A stretch of 64,000 nt of DNA from assembly GCF_026616195.1 (NCBI RefSeq), contig NZ_JANHDH010000003.1, positions 124,001 through 188,000 on the forward strand. Reading direction: 5' to 3'. Source of the DNA: Haloarchaeobius amylolyticus. GTDB lineage: Archaea; Halobacteriota; Halobacteria; Halobacteriales; Natrialbaceae. The position numbers and the translations under genes are program-made. How positions within the stretch are numbered: position 1 is the stretch's first letter; every line of letters begins with the position of its first letter. The notes beneath the pieces are model-generated. The model ran no database searches, was not told the origin of the DNA, and worked only from the letters and a program-made list of their open reading frames with translations. This document shows, one piece after another, positions 43,115-52,771 of the stretch.

Positions 43115-46100
43115 ATGACTGACAACGACGAGGCAGGACGACGGTACGGTGGGCTGTCGCGCCGACAGTTGCTCCAGTACGGCGGCGTGGCCGGCCTCGG
43201 GATGCTCGCCGGGTGCGGGGGGAACGCGGCCGACCCGACCGACACGGCGACCGACCCGGCGACGACGGCGCAACCCGGGACCGGGACCGAGGACGAACCC
43301 CAGCAGACGGGCCCGCCGGGCGGCGCCTACGACCCCGGCCCGCCCCGGTTCATGCAGGTCGGCGAGTTGCTGATGGACCCCATCTTCTCCGACGCTGACC
43401 ACGGCCTCGACCGGGACAACCTCGCGCCCACCATCCAGAACCCGGAGCGCGACCCCGAGAACTACGACCCCGACGCGTTCACGTGGTCGCTCGCGTCGAA
43501 ACCCGACGACAGCGAGGTCAACCTCGCCTTCGCCCCGACGCCTTACAGCGAGGGCCACGAGCAGTACGACTCGGGTCAGCACAACACGGCCGAGTTCGAG
43601 CCCGACGTACCAGGCACCTACGTCGTCGAACTGGCAGCCCCCGACGGGACCTACCAGCAGACAATCCGCGTCTTCGAGGAGCAGCCGAGCAACGCGGGCG
43701 GGGCACCGACGCTTGAACTCTCCGGCTCGTACGACGCCGACGCGGGCGAGTTCGTCGTGGACTCGAACGCCGCACTCGCCGCGGACAGCAACGCGAACCG
43801 CGGCGACCTGTCCGTCGAGTTCCTGCCCACAGACCAGTCCAGCCTCGCCCCAGCAGACATCGAGGTCGACGACCAGTTCCGGGCACACGTCCCGGCCGAG
43901 GCACTGGACGGCCCGACCCGGGTCTACGCGGCCGCCTTCGACGGGGAGAGCCACAGTCTCACCGACGAGGTACTGCTCGACCCCGGGGCGGAATCCGTCT
44001 CGCTGCCGAACCGCCCACCCGACTGGCTGGACGACGCGGTCATCTACGAGATATTCACGCGCTCGTTCGCCGGGAGCGAGGGCGCGACCGACTTCGCGTT
44101 CCTGGAAGCGAAGGCGGGCTACCTCGCCGACCTCGGCATCGACGTGGTCTGGCTGACGCCCATCGTCCCGGCCTGGAGCGCGACCATCGACGCGGAGACC
44201 GACACCCACGCGCCCGGCGGTCCCCACGGCTACAGCACAGGTGACTACTTCGACGTGGCCGACGACCTCGGGACGCTGGCGGAGTACCGGGCCTTCGTCG
44301 ACGCGCTGCACGAGCACGACATCAAGGTCTGCTTCGACCTCGTCATCAACCACTGCGGCTGGACCCACCCGTTCTTCCAGGACACCATCGCGGAGACCGG
44401 CCCGGACCCGGCGAACTCCTGGGAGTTCCCGCAGATCACCACCTGGAACGAGGACTCGACGTACTTCGACTGGTTCGACCGCATGGAGGGGCTGAGCTAC
44501 GACGCCGCACCCGCCCAGACGAGCTTCTTCGGCGTGCGGCTCCAGCCGAACCTCAACTTCGGCAACGTCGCGCTGCGCGAACACATCCTCGCCGCCGCGG
44601 ACTTCTGGTCCGACATCGTCGACGGGTTCCGGTGTGACGTGGCCTGGGGTGTGCCCCACGGCTTCTGGAAGGAGGTCAGAGACCTCGTGAAGGCGAAGGA
44701 CACCGAGTTCTTCATGCTGGACGAGACGGTCCCGAACGACCCCTCCTTCGCCGAGTCCGAGTTCGACGTGCACTTCGACACGGTCGACTTCATGAAGACG
44801 GCCCACGACGTGGCCCGCGGCGAGGCCAGGCCCGACGCCCTCGTCGAGGCCGTCCAGCACCGTCGAAGCGAGGGCTTCCCGGGCTACACCCGGCTCATCA
44901 ACTCCATCGAGAACCACGACGAGCCGCGCTGTTACTACGAGGCGAAGGAGAACGGGAGCCGCGAGGACCCGGCGAAGGTCCAGCGCGCTGCCGCGGCGGC
45001 GAGTTTCACGCTTCCCGGCGTCCCCTTCATCTACTACGGACAGGAGCGCCTCGTCAGCGAGTACGGGACCCGCCGCGAGAGCGTCTGGGCGGACAACGCC
45101 AGCCTCGACGACGACATCGAGACCGACCCCTACAAGCGGGCATTCATGAACTGGGAGGAGGACGGCGCCACCGTTCCCCAGGACCACCTCCAGTTCTACA
45201 AGAGTCTCGTGTCGTTCTACCACGACTCGGACGTACTGGGGCCCGAGGCCGACCTTCGCCGGGCCTGGCACACGACCGACGCCGAGGACGACGTGCTCGC
45301 GTTCGGGCTCGATGCTGAAGCGGGCAAACGCGTCGTGCTGGTCAACTTCGGGGCCGACACGGGCGAGGTCACCCTGCGCGACGTGGTCGCGACCACTGAC
45401 GCGTTCTCCGGCGACGACCTGCAGGTCGACAGTGGCGACGGGACGGTCACGGTCGGCGTGGACACCCTCGCCGTGTTCGAGACGCCCTCGCTGGCCGGCG
45501 TCGGGGAGCGACTCGTCGGACTCGACGACGAGTCCGGCGACGACCACGGTCCGGGAACCTACACCTACCCGACGGGTGTTCCGGAGGGTGCCTTCGACCT
45601 GACCGGCGTGACGGCCTTCGAGACCAGCCAGAGCTACCAGTTCAAGTTCGACTTCGCGGGCCCGGTCGAGAATCCACGGGACCGCGAACACGGCTTCTCC
45701 GACCAGCACCTCCAGTGCTACCTCTCCAACGGGAAGGGACTCTGGGGGCTGGAGAAGGCCCGCGCCGGCGTCGGCGTCACCTTCCCCGACCTGTACCAGT
45801 ACCGCGTCGTGGTCGACGGCGAGCACGGCGTCAGGGTGGAGAACGGCCTCGAGAAACGCACTGCAACCGGCGAGGTGGCCGTGCTCCCCGGTGGGAGCAT
45901 CCTCGCGCAGTTCCCGAAACGCGCCATCGCCGACCCCCTCTCGTCCATGAAGATTGCGCCACTGGTCCTCGGGTACGACCCGGAGGCCGAGGGCAACGTG
46001 ATGCAGGTGGCTGCGGACGCCGGAGAACGCACCTTCGGCGGCGACGGGAGCGCGAACTCGCCCAACGTCGTCGACCTCGTGACGCCACAGGGCGTCTCGA

Positions 46101-46876
46101 ACGCCGACGCGCTGGCCTCCAGCGATTCGGCGCTCGCGGAGGTGCCCTACACCCCGATGACCTCCTCGTTCGAGTCGCTGGCCAGCTGGACGGACCCCAC
46201 CGGCGACGACCACGGCCCGGGGAGGTACACCTACCCGACCGCGAGCGACTTCTACGACGGCGCCTTCGACCTCGCGGGTTTCAGCGTCGATGAGAGCCGA
46301 GACCGCGTCAGGGTCCTGTTCGAGATGGCCGAACCCGTCGAGAACACGTGGAACCTCGAGCACGGCTTCTCCCACCAGTTCTTCCAGGTGTACCTCCGCG
46401 ACATCGACGCTGGCGACGACCAGCCCGCGAGCACGCAGGCCCGCCACAACGTCGTCGCGGACTTCACGGCGCCCTACCAGTACCGGGTCGTCGCGAACGG
46501 GGAGTCGACCGTCACGGTCGAGGCACCGGGCGACGACACGTTCGGCGAGACGGTGAGTACGGACACCGCGGCCGGCCTCGCCGACGAGAAGACGGTCTTC
46601 CTCGAGTTCCCGAAGCGCGCCGTCGGCGGCTCCGTCGCTGGCATGGCCATCGCACCGCTGGTCTGTCCCTACGACGGTTACGGCGAGGGCGGCCTCCGTG
46701 ACATCGCGGCCTCGGCGGGCGAGTGGACCTTCGGCGGCGGCAGCGACGCCAACGTCGAGCCGAAGGTCATCGACATGCTCCCATCCGAGGGGACGAGCCA
46801 GTCGGAGGCGCTCGCGTACAGTGACAGCCAGCGAGCGACGATTCCGTACCTCACCATCGAGGCCGACGGCGAGTAG
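43115..46876 (+). CDS. Exported GH13 alpha-amylase lipoprotein with two DOMON-like C-terminal domains
   Basis: The product is 1253 residues. A Tat signal (twin Arg 16-17) with lipobox LAGC (Cys 34) anchors it outside the cell. A Thr/Asp linker and an N-terminal beta domain (about 70-300) precede the catalytic barrel (about 305-690): CFDLVINH (about 406), GFRCDVAWG (about 503), MLDETV (about 533) and ENHDEP (about 599). A short all-beta domain follows. Two tandem glucodextranase/DOMON-like domains (about 808-1015 and 1031-1250) each begin DDHGPG-YTYP and contain EHGFS. Expected role: cleavage of starch or glycogen-like polymers at the surface. The barrel is a close paralogue of the cytosolic amylase at 47902-50019. 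Confidence 0.92.
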   Translation: MTDNDEAGRRYGGLSRRQLLQYGGVAGLGMLAGCGGNAADPTDTATDPATTAQPGTGTEDEPQQTGPPGGAYDPGPPRFMQVGELLMDPIFSDADHGLDRDNLAPTIQNPERDPENYDPDAFTWSLASKPDDSEVNLAFAPTPYSEGHEQYDSGQHNTAEFEPDVPGTYVVELAAPDGTYQQTIRVFEEQPSNAGGAPTLELSGSYDADAGEFVVDSNAALAADSNANRGDLSVEFLPTDQSSLAPADIEVDDQFRAHVPAEALDGPTRVYAAAFDGESHSLTDEVLLDPGAESVSLPNRPPDWLDDAVIYEIFTRSFAGSEGATDFAFLEAKAGYLADLGIDVVWLTPIVPAWSATIDAETDTHAPGGPHGYSTGDYFDVADDLGTLAEYRAFVDALHEHDIKVCFDLVINHCGWTHPFFQDTIAETGPDPANSWEFPQITTWNEDSTYFDWFDRMEGLSYDAAPAQTSFFGVRLQPNLNFGNVALREHILAAADFWSDIVDGFRCDVAWGVPHGFWKEVRDLVKAKDTEFFMLDETVPNDPSFAESEFDVHFDTVDFMKTAHDVARGEARPDALVEAVQHRRSEGFPGYTRLINSIENHDEPRCYYEAKENGSREDPAKVQRAAAAASFTLPGVPFIYYGQERLVSEYGTRRESVWADNASLDDDIETDPYKRAFMNWEEDGATVPQDHLQFYKSLVSFYHDSDVLGPEADLRRAWHTTDAEDDVLAFGLDAEAGKRVVLVNFGADTGEVTLRDVVATTDAFSGDDLQVDSGDGTVTVGVDTLAVFETPSLAGVGERLVGLDDESGDDHGPGTYTYPTGVPEGAFDLTGVTAFETSQSYQFKFDFAGPVENPRDREHGFSDQHLQCYLSNGKGLWGLEKARAGVGVTFPDLYQYRVVVDGEHGVRVENGLEKRTATGEVAVLPGGSILAQFPKRAIADPLSSMKIAPLVLGYDPEAEGNVMQVAADAGERTFGGDGSANSPNVVDLVTPQGVSNADALASSDSALAEVPYTPMTSSFESLASWTDPTGDDHGPGRYTYPTASDFYDGAFDLAGFSVDESRDRVRVLFEMAEPVENTWNLEHGFSHQFFQVYLRDIDAGDDQPASTQARHNVVADFTAPYQYRVVANGESTVTVEAPGDDTFGETVSTDTAAGLADEKTVFLEFPKRAVGGSVAGMAIAPLVCPYDGYGEGGLRDIAASAGEWTFGGGSDANVEPKVIDMLPSEGTSQSEALAYSDSQRATIPYLTIEADGE

Positions 46877-46938
46877 GCCCGGGCGGCGACCGGCGGGCGA
46901 ACATTTTTCTCGCTGACACTATTTCGCTCTGGATACGC

Positions 46939-47868
46939 ATGCGCCTCCGCTCCGACGACGACCATCCCCCGGCAGTCCTGCCCGACGCCACGGTCGACCT
47001 CGACCGCTGGAGCCCGCTCGACGACAGCATCCCGGACCACTGGCGGACGCCCATCGTCAGCATCAGCGACATCCACGGTTACCTGCACGAGGCGCGCAGC
47101 GCCCTGACCGCGGTGGGCGAGTCGGACCGGTTCGACCCGGTCGTCACCCAGGAGGAGGACGGGACGCTCCACTGGGCGGACAACGACTACGTCCTCGTGT
47201 TCAACGGGGACATGGTCGACCGCGGCGACCACAACGAGGAGACGCTGGAACTCGTGTTGCGCCTGCTGGACGAGGCGCCCCGGGGTCGCGTCCGGTTCCA
47301 CCTCGGCAACCACGAGATGGCCGTCATGCTCCCGGCGGTGCTCTACTGGCCGAGTACCTACAGCGGCCGCCTCACCGACGGGTCCCGGGAGCGCTTCCTG
47401 GACTGGGTGGAGACTGGGCTGGTCGGTGCGGCCTTCGAGGGGCACGAGTACACCTACAGCCACGCCGGGTCCCGCGATTCGGTCGACGCGAGGGCGGCAA
47501 ACCGGGAGGTCCAGAACGCCGCGAGGGACCTCCGCGAGGCCATCGACGCGGGCGAGTACATCGAGGTGCAAGAGGAGATTCCGGAGCGCTACCCCACCGT
47601 CTTCGGCCTCGAAGGCTCGATGGGGCGCGGGCCCGACGCCGGCCTCCTCTGGATGGACTTCGCCCACATGCCGGTGGACTCCTCGAAGCAGGTCGTCGGG
47701 CACTCCAAGCACTCGACGCCGACCCGGAACGGGAACGCGGTCTGCGAGAACGTCATCAGGCAGAACAGGAAGAAGGGGGGCGGCGAAGGCGTGCTCGTCG
47801 AGACGCCGGATGCGCTGTTCTCGGTCACGCGTCGGCGCGACGGGGGCGTGTCGGTCAGCAGGCCCTGA
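46939..47868 (+). CDS. Metallophosphoesterase of the PPP/ApaH-like group
   Basis: The product has 309 residues. The di-metal signature is complete: SDIHGY (about 43-48), GDMVDRGDHN (about 93-102), LGNHEM (about 126) and GHSKHSTP (about 254). Members hydrolyse phosphate esters, phosphoproteins or dinucleoside polyphosphates; the substrate is not determinable here. No signal peptide, so it is cytosolic. It begins 62 nt after the amylase lipoprotein stop. Confidence 0.88.
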   Translation: MRLRSDDDHPPAVLPDATVDLDRWSPLDDSIPDHWRTPIVSISDIHGYLHEARSALTAVGESDRFDPVVTQEEDGTLHWADNDYVLVFNGDMVDRGDHNEETLELVLRLLDEAPRGRVRFHLGNHEMAVMLPAVLYWPSTYSGRLTDGSRERFLDWVETGLVGAAFEGHEYTYSHAGSRDSVDARAANREVQNAARDLREAIDAGEYIEVQEEIPERYPTVFGLEGSMGRGPDAGLLWMDFAHMPVDSSKQVVGHSKHSTPTRNGNAVCENVIRQNRKKGGGEGVLVETPDALFSVTRRRDGGVSVSRP

Positions 47869-47901
47869 GCCGAACCGAGCGACCGGGTACCGGTCGCCTT
47901 C

Positions 47902-50019
47902 TCAGTCGACTCGCAGCACCAGCACGTCGTCGACGGTCACCTCGACCCCGTCGCTGACGGGGGTCGTGTCGACATCCTCGCCGGTGACGAGGTCGGTGTC
48001 GTCGACCGACTCGCCCATCGTCACGCTCGCGGCTCCCTCGCCGAAGTGAAGCGCGACGAGCACCCGGTCCTCGCCGTCGTCGCGGGCGAACGCGACCGCG
48101 TCCTCGGAGTCGGCGACGAAGTCGACGCGCTCGACCCTTCCCTCGCGGAGGACGGCGTGCTCGTCGCGGGCCCGGCTGAGTCGACGGTGGAAGTTCGTCA
48201 GCCGGGTGTCGCCGTCGTGCCAGGCCATCGGGCCGCGGTACTCGGTCATGCCGCGCTCCTGCCCGGCGTAGATCATCGGGGCGCCGGGGAGGGTGAACGT
48301 CGTCGCCGCGGCGGCCCGGAGTTCGGCCTCGCCGCACTCGTCGATGTAGCGGTCCTCGTCGTGGTTCTCGACGTAGCGCATGTGGACCGAGGTGTCCGGG
48401 AAGCCCGCGTGCTCGATGTCGTCGAGAGCGTCGAGGATGGCCGTCGCCGGCGCGTCGCCGGTGCCGATGTCGCGCAGGGCGTAGTAGAGGCTGGTGTCGT
48501 AGTGCGCGTCGAACTCCTGGTCGTGGTAGTCCGGGTCGTGCGGGATGGTCTCGTCGAGCCAGCCGAAGTCGGGGTGGTCCGCCGCGACGCGTTCGCGCGT
48601 CTCCTTCCAGAAGCCGTGGGGGACGCCCCAGGCCACGTCACACCGGAACCCGTCGACGACCTCGGCCCATTCGTCGACCACGTCGAGCAGGTGCGACCGG
48701 ACCGCGAGGGACTCGAAGTTGAAGTTCGGGATGCGCTGCCAGTTGAAGTAGCGCTTCGCGCGCTTGTCGGACTCGCCGGGGCCGCGCGAGCGCGGACTCG
48801 GCTCCTCGTTCGGCGTGAAGGCGTCGGCGCGTTCCTCCCAGACGTACCAGTCGCGGTACTCGGGCACGTCGGCAGCGCTCATCTGGAAGAAGGGGTGCTC
48901 GCGGTCGGAGTGGTTGATGACGAGGTCGAACATGACCGTCATCCCGCGGTCGTGGGCCGCGTCGACGAAGGCCTCGAACTCCTCGCGGGTGCCGAGGTCG
49001 TCGGCCAGCTCGAAGAAGTTCGTGATGTGGTAGCCGTGCTTCGTCGGGCTCTGGAGAACCGGCGTGAGCCAGATGCAGTCGACGCCGAGGGACTCGATGT
49101 AGGGGAGCCGGCGTTCGAGCTCCTCGAAGGTGGTCGGCGGGCGCTCTCCGGCGAACGACCGGACGAATATCTCGTAGATGGTCGCATCGGCGAGCCATTC
49201 CGGGGGGTCGTTCGGGTGGTCGACCGCGACCGCACTGTCGTCGTCGGCTTCGGCGGCCTCGTCGGCCGGCTCGATGTCGACCACGTCGGGCACGCTGTGG
49301 CGCTCGCCGACCGCGACGGCGTGGATCCGGGCGCGGTCACCGAGTGCGTCCCGGGGGACCCTCGCGGACTGGCCGACCGAATCGAGCGCGTCCGCGTCGA
49401 GGCCGTCCCGGTCGTCGACGTAGAACTCGACGGTCAGGTCGCTGTCGGCGAAACTGCTGCCGGGGGCAGCGGTGGCGTCGGCGTCGACGACGACCTCCTC
49501 GTCCTCGACGGTGGCCTCGAGCCGGAGTTTCGGCCGGCCCGGTCCGGGGACCTGGACGTTGCCACCCGGGACCCAGAACGAGCCGGGCGCGGTGAACCCG
49601 AACCGGTGGACCCCGGGCGAGAGGCGCTTCTCGATGCCGACCATGCCGTCCTCGACCGTCGGCTGGTCCTCGCCGAGGACGTGCTCGTTGAAGATGCCGA
49701 TGACAGAGACGTCGTCGAGGTCGTCGGCGTCACGCGGGAACTCGTCGAGTGGGTACTCGAGTCGTGTCGACTTGCGGTCGTCCGGGAAGGCACGGACCGT
49801 GAGGTCGTGGCTGCCGTCGGGGGCGTCGAGCGAGACGCGGTACGTGCCGGGGGCGTCCGGCTCGAAGTCGAGGACCGGCCCGGCATCGAGGGTGGCTGTG
49901 CTCTCGTCGGGTCGGTCCTGCAGCGACCACGCGTACTCGGCGTCCGGGTCGGGGTCTCGCGGCGCGAGCTCGACCGGCTCGCCGACCGTCGTGAATCGGG
50001 GGGGTCCGGGGTGGTGCAT
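47902..50019 (-). CDS. Cytosolic GH13 alpha-amylase/maltodextrin-degrading enzyme
   Basis: The product has 705 residues with no signal peptide. After MHHPGPPRFTTVGEPVELAP, N-terminal beta domains (to about 285) resemble carbohydrate-binding modules. The barrel has MFDLVINHSD (about 363), GFRCDVAWG (about 458), WLDETIPHDP (about 486) and ENHDED (about 550). A C-terminal beta domain ends DVLVLRVD. It would act on dextrins brought into the cell. The ATG at 50019 fits; GTG 50034 is the alternative. It is convergent with the metallophosphoesterase gene, stops facing with a 33-nt gap. Confidence 0.9.
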   Translation of the reverse strand: MHHPGPPRFTTVGEPVELAPRDPDPDAEYAWSLQDRPDESTATLDAGPVLDFEPDAPGTYRVSLDAPDGSHDLTVRAFPDDRKSTRLEYPLDEFPRDADDLDDVSVIGIFNEHVLGEDQPTVEDGMVGIEKRLSPGVHRFGFTAPGSFWVPGGNVQVPGPGRPKLRLEATVEDEEVVVDADATAAPGSSFADSDLTVEFYVDDRDGLDADALDSVGQSARVPRDALGDRARIHAVAVGERHSVPDVVDIEPADEAAEADDDSAVAVDHPNDPPEWLADATIYEIFVRSFAGERPPTTFEELERRLPYIESLGVDCIWLTPVLQSPTKHGYHITNFFELADDLGTREEFEAFVDAAHDRGMTVMFDLVINHSDREHPFFQMSAADVPEYRDWYVWEERADAFTPNEEPSPRSRGPGESDKRAKRYFNWQRIPNFNFESLAVRSHLLDVVDEWAEVVDGFRCDVAWGVPHGFWKETRERVAADHPDFGWLDETIPHDPDYHDQEFDAHYDTSLYYALRDIGTGDAPATAILDALDDIEHAGFPDTSVHMRYVENHDEDRYIDECGEAELRAAAATTFTLPGAPMIYAGQERGMTEYRGPMAWHDGDTRLTNFHRRLSRARDEHAVLREGRVERVDFVADSEDAVAFARDDGEDRVLVALHFGEGAASVTMGESVDDTDLVTGEDVDTTPVSDGVEVTVDDVLVLRVD

Positions 50020-50300
50020 CGTGTAGGCAGCCACGCGGGAGAGGGTGTTAACTCTCCGCAGAAGGAAGTTTCAGTGTTCCGGCCCGCCTGCCCGTTCGCG
50101 CTCGGCCACCGGAAATCCAACGGAGCAATCGGCTCCCGGTGCGAGTCGCTGGTTCTCCCGCGGTCGTCGACTCACTCAGCCGCGCACTCGGTGGTCGACA
50201 CCCGTCCGGTTGCGGCCACGGTTGTGAAGAAATCTTCTGGAAGGCCGTATCCGCCCGGTGTCCGGGGGTCGTGACGCGGCCGACCGCATGCAATCCTGGC

Positions 50301-51302
50301 TCAGACCAGTCCGCCGAGGTCTATCTCGACCGTCTCACCGGTCTTCGCGGACTCGTAGGCGGCCTCCGTGAGCGCGGTCACCGCGAGCGCGTCGCGGGGG
50401 GTCGCCGGCGGTTCCTCGTCGTGGACGATGGCGTCGACGAACGCCTCGGCGCGGTTGCGGTCCTCGATGCCCTCCTCGGACGGGTACACCTCGGTCCCGT
50501 CTGGGTCGACGAACGAGACCTCGCGGTCGTCCCAGTCGGTCCCGTCGACGCGGACGCCACCGCCCTCGCCCCAGACCCGGATGTGTTCGCTGACCCGGGG
50601 CGCGTCACCCGAGACGGAGAGGCTGGCCACGCCGCCGTTCTCGAACTCGACGTTCAGGACGGCCTGGACGTCCACGCGCTCGGCCTCGTCCACGAAGACC
50701 ATGCTGGCGCTGACCGACTGGGGAGTCAATCCGGTCGTCCACAGCACCGCGTCCACGAGGTGGCTCCCGGTGTCGTAGAGCTGGCCGCCGCCGCTGAGGG
50801 CGGGGTCCTGGCGCCACGTCTCGGCAGTGTCGGTGAGCCAGTTCTGGGTGATCTCGGCGGTGATGAACGTCGGTTCGATGGCTTCGAGGCGCTCCTTCGC
50901 GAGCAGGAACGCCGGACTGAGATGGCGCTGGTAGCCGACCATCAACAGCGTGTCGCTCGCGTCTGCGCGCTCGACAAGGTCGCGAGCCTGTTCGAGGTCG
51001 GTCGTGAGTGGCTTCTCGCACATCACGTGCAGCCCTTCGTCCATCGCCGCGGTTATCATCTCGTAGTGGAGGGTATGCGGTGTGGAGATGACGACGCCGT
51101 CGAGGGGCGCGTCGGCCAGCATCAGTTCGTAGTCGACGTATCGGTTCGCGTCGGGCACGCCGAGTTCCTCGCCGGCCCTCGTCCGGTTCTCGTCGCTCAC
51201 GTCCGCGATCGACACGATGTCGGCGTCGTCGACCGCTTTCAGCTGACGACCGAAGTACGAGCCGAAGCCGCCGGTTCCGATGATACCGAGCGAGACAGTC
51301 AT
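50301..51302 (-). CDS. Gfo/Idh/MocA family oxidoreductase
   Basis: The product has 333 residues. The N-terminal NAD(P)-binding GIIGTGGFGSYFG (about 6-18) and EKPLTT (catalytic Lys about 96) are family signatures, as is GGGQLYDTGSHLVD (about 174-187). It would oxidise a sugar or polyol hydroxyl with NAD(P). The specific substrate is unknown. It is upstream of, but convergent in neither direction with, the amylase gene: both are on minus, 281 nt apart, so a shared sugar role is plausible but not shown. Confidence 0.9.
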   Translation of the reverse strand: MTVSLGIIGTGGFGSYFGRQLKAVDDADIVSIADVSDENRTRAGEELGVPDANRYVDYELMLADAPLDGVVISTPHTLHYEMITAAMDEGLHVMCEKPLTTDLEQARDLVERADASDTLLMVGYQRHLSPAFLLAKERLEAIEPTFITAEITQNWLTDTAETWRQDPALSGGGQLYDTGSHLVDAVLWTTGLTPQSVSASMVFVDEAERVDVQAVLNVEFENGGVASLSVSGDAPRVSEHIRVWGEGGGVRVDGTDWDDREVSFVDPDGTEVYPSEEGIEDRNRAEAFVDAIVHDEEPPATPRDALAVTALTEAAYESAKTGETVEIDLGGLV

Positions 51303-51598
51303 AGTTCGTCCCGACCTATCGCGGGGCCAGCAATAAACCTCGGCAGAAGGTTCCTTCTGTCGGCGGGGAGCGAGTGGCGCGACCGAGTCGGAGGTCCGGA
51401 ACAGGCGTCTTATGCGTCTCTCGGTCAGAACCGTGATCTCACGGCCGATACGCGGCTGCTCGACTCGTCCGTACTGCTACGGGAGTCACCCATCACGAGG
51501 CAGTCCGGATGAAGAAATCTTCAGGTGTCGCTGGACCCGGTGCTCGCTCGCCCCCGTCGGAAGGACAGGTTCAGTAGCCTGCTCGCACAACGCCGGGT

Positions 51599-52465
51599 AT
51601 GGACGAGCGCACGGGAGACGTGAACCGGGAAGATGCTGCCGCTGCCCTCGGCGCACTCGCCGACGAGGCACGCATCGACATCCTCCTCGCGCTCTGGCAG
51701 TCCGACCCGCTCGGGTTCGCGACCCTCCAGGAGGCGGCCGGCTTCGCGGACAGCGGCCGGTTCAACTACCACCTCGACAAGCTCGTCGACCAGTTCGTCG
51801 CGAAGACCGACGACGCCTACCACCTCACGCCCTCCGGCGCGAAGGCCGTCGACCTCGTCCTCGACGAGCGCTTCGGCCCCGCACCCGCGCCCATCGACCA
51901 GCCCGCCGGGGCCGACTGTCCCCGGTGCGATACCGAACTGCGGGCACGATACGAAGATGGCGACCTCGAACTGGCGTGTCCCGCCTGCGAGACCCTGGTC
52001 CATTACGGCTACTTCCCACCTCGCGGCCGGGCGACCCGGGACCCGGACGCGTTCCTCGACGCCTACTCCCAGCGCCTCTGGCGTGACTTCACCCTCGCCC
52101 ACCGCGGCGTCTGCCCGCACTGCAGCGGCCGGATGGACACCCGGGTCGAGGCGGACCTCGACTGGTACCTCGACTACGCCGCGAAGAGCACCTGCCACGA
52201 TTGCGGGGCCACGGTCGGGTCCACCATCGGGCTCCGACTCCTGGCCGACCCCTCGGTCGTCGCCTTCCTCGGTGACCACGGTATCCACGCCGACGAACGG
52301 CGCTTCTGGACCTTCGACTTCTGCCTCGACGACGACGGGGTGCGGGTCCGGTCGACCGACCCACCCCGGTACCTCGTCCCCGTCGCGGCCGGTGACGAGA
52401 CGCTCGAGGTCACGGTCGACGCGTCGGCGGCGGTCGTCGAGACGGCACGGCGGACCCCACGGTAG
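51599..52465 (+). CDS. Winged-helix (ArsR-like) regulator with zinc-ribbon-like C-terminal domain
   Basis: The product has 288 residues. An N-terminal winged HTH (ALADEARIDILLALWQ, FNYHLDKLVDQFV, about 15-85) resembles ArsR/PadR-type DNA-binding domains. The middle holds CPRCD, CPACE, CPHCS and CHDCG pairs (about 103-203), which could hold two zinc ribbons. The C-terminal region is beta-rich. It is divergent from the Gfo/Idh/MocA gene and convergent with the iron-region small gene, so its targets are open. Confidence 0.82.
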   Translation: MDERTGDVNREDAAAALGALADEARIDILLALWQSDPLGFATLQEAAGFADSGRFNYHLDKLVDQFVAKTDDAYHLTPSGAKAVDLVLDERFGPAPAPIDQPAGADCPRCDTELRARYEDGDLELACPACETLVHYGYFPPRGRATRDPDAFLDAYSQRLWRDFTLAHRGVCPHCSGRMDTRVEADLDWYLDYAAKSTCHDCGATVGSTIGLRLLADPSVVAFLGDHGIHADERRFWTFDFCLDDDGVRVRSTDPPRYLVPVAAGDETLEVTVDASAAVVETARRTPR

Positions 52466-52500
52466 AATTCGAGAGAAGCAGGGGTGGGTTGACGCCCCGG

Positions 52501-52770
52501 TTATCGCCTGACGCGCATCGGGTCGTCGGCAGAGATGAACGGTTCGGCAGCCTCGCTCGTGGCGAGTGCGAGGCCATTCTCGTCGGTCCGAGTCGCGACC
52601 CAGTCCGGCAGCGGCGGGATGTCGTAGTCCTCGGGCGCCCGGAACCTGGCCGCGATGGTCCACGACCGGGCTCTCATTCCGGCCCCGTCGGCCGCATCCT
52701 TCCCGGGGGCGGTCTCGGCTTCGCTCGGGTGTCGACTCTCGCCCTGGCTGTTCGGTTCGGCGTCGCTCAT
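52501..52770 (-). CDS. Small hypothetical protein coupled to the siderophore-binding protein gene
   Basis: The product has 89 residues: a Ser/Ala/Glu-rich N-terminal part and a C-terminal block WTIAARFRAPEDYDIPPLPDW that looks constrained. It starts one base after the stop of the substrate-binding lipoprotein (TGA-G-ATG), the same coupling as in the toxin-immunity pair. No family recognised. Confidence 0.65.
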   Translation of the reverse strand: MSDAEPNSQGESRHPSEAETAPGKDAADGAGMRARSWTIAARFRAPEDYDIPPLPDWVATRTDENGLALATSEAAEPFISADDPMRVRR

Positions 52771-52771
52771 C

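Noticed and set aside
43058-46447. Minus-strand ORF of 1129 residues under the amylase lipoprotein
   Set aside because: A shadow of the GH13 gene; Arg/Val/Glu bias and no motif.
48046-50274. Plus-strand ORF of 742 residues opposite the cytosolic amylase
   Set aside because: A shadow; the minus frame contains all GH13 motifs.
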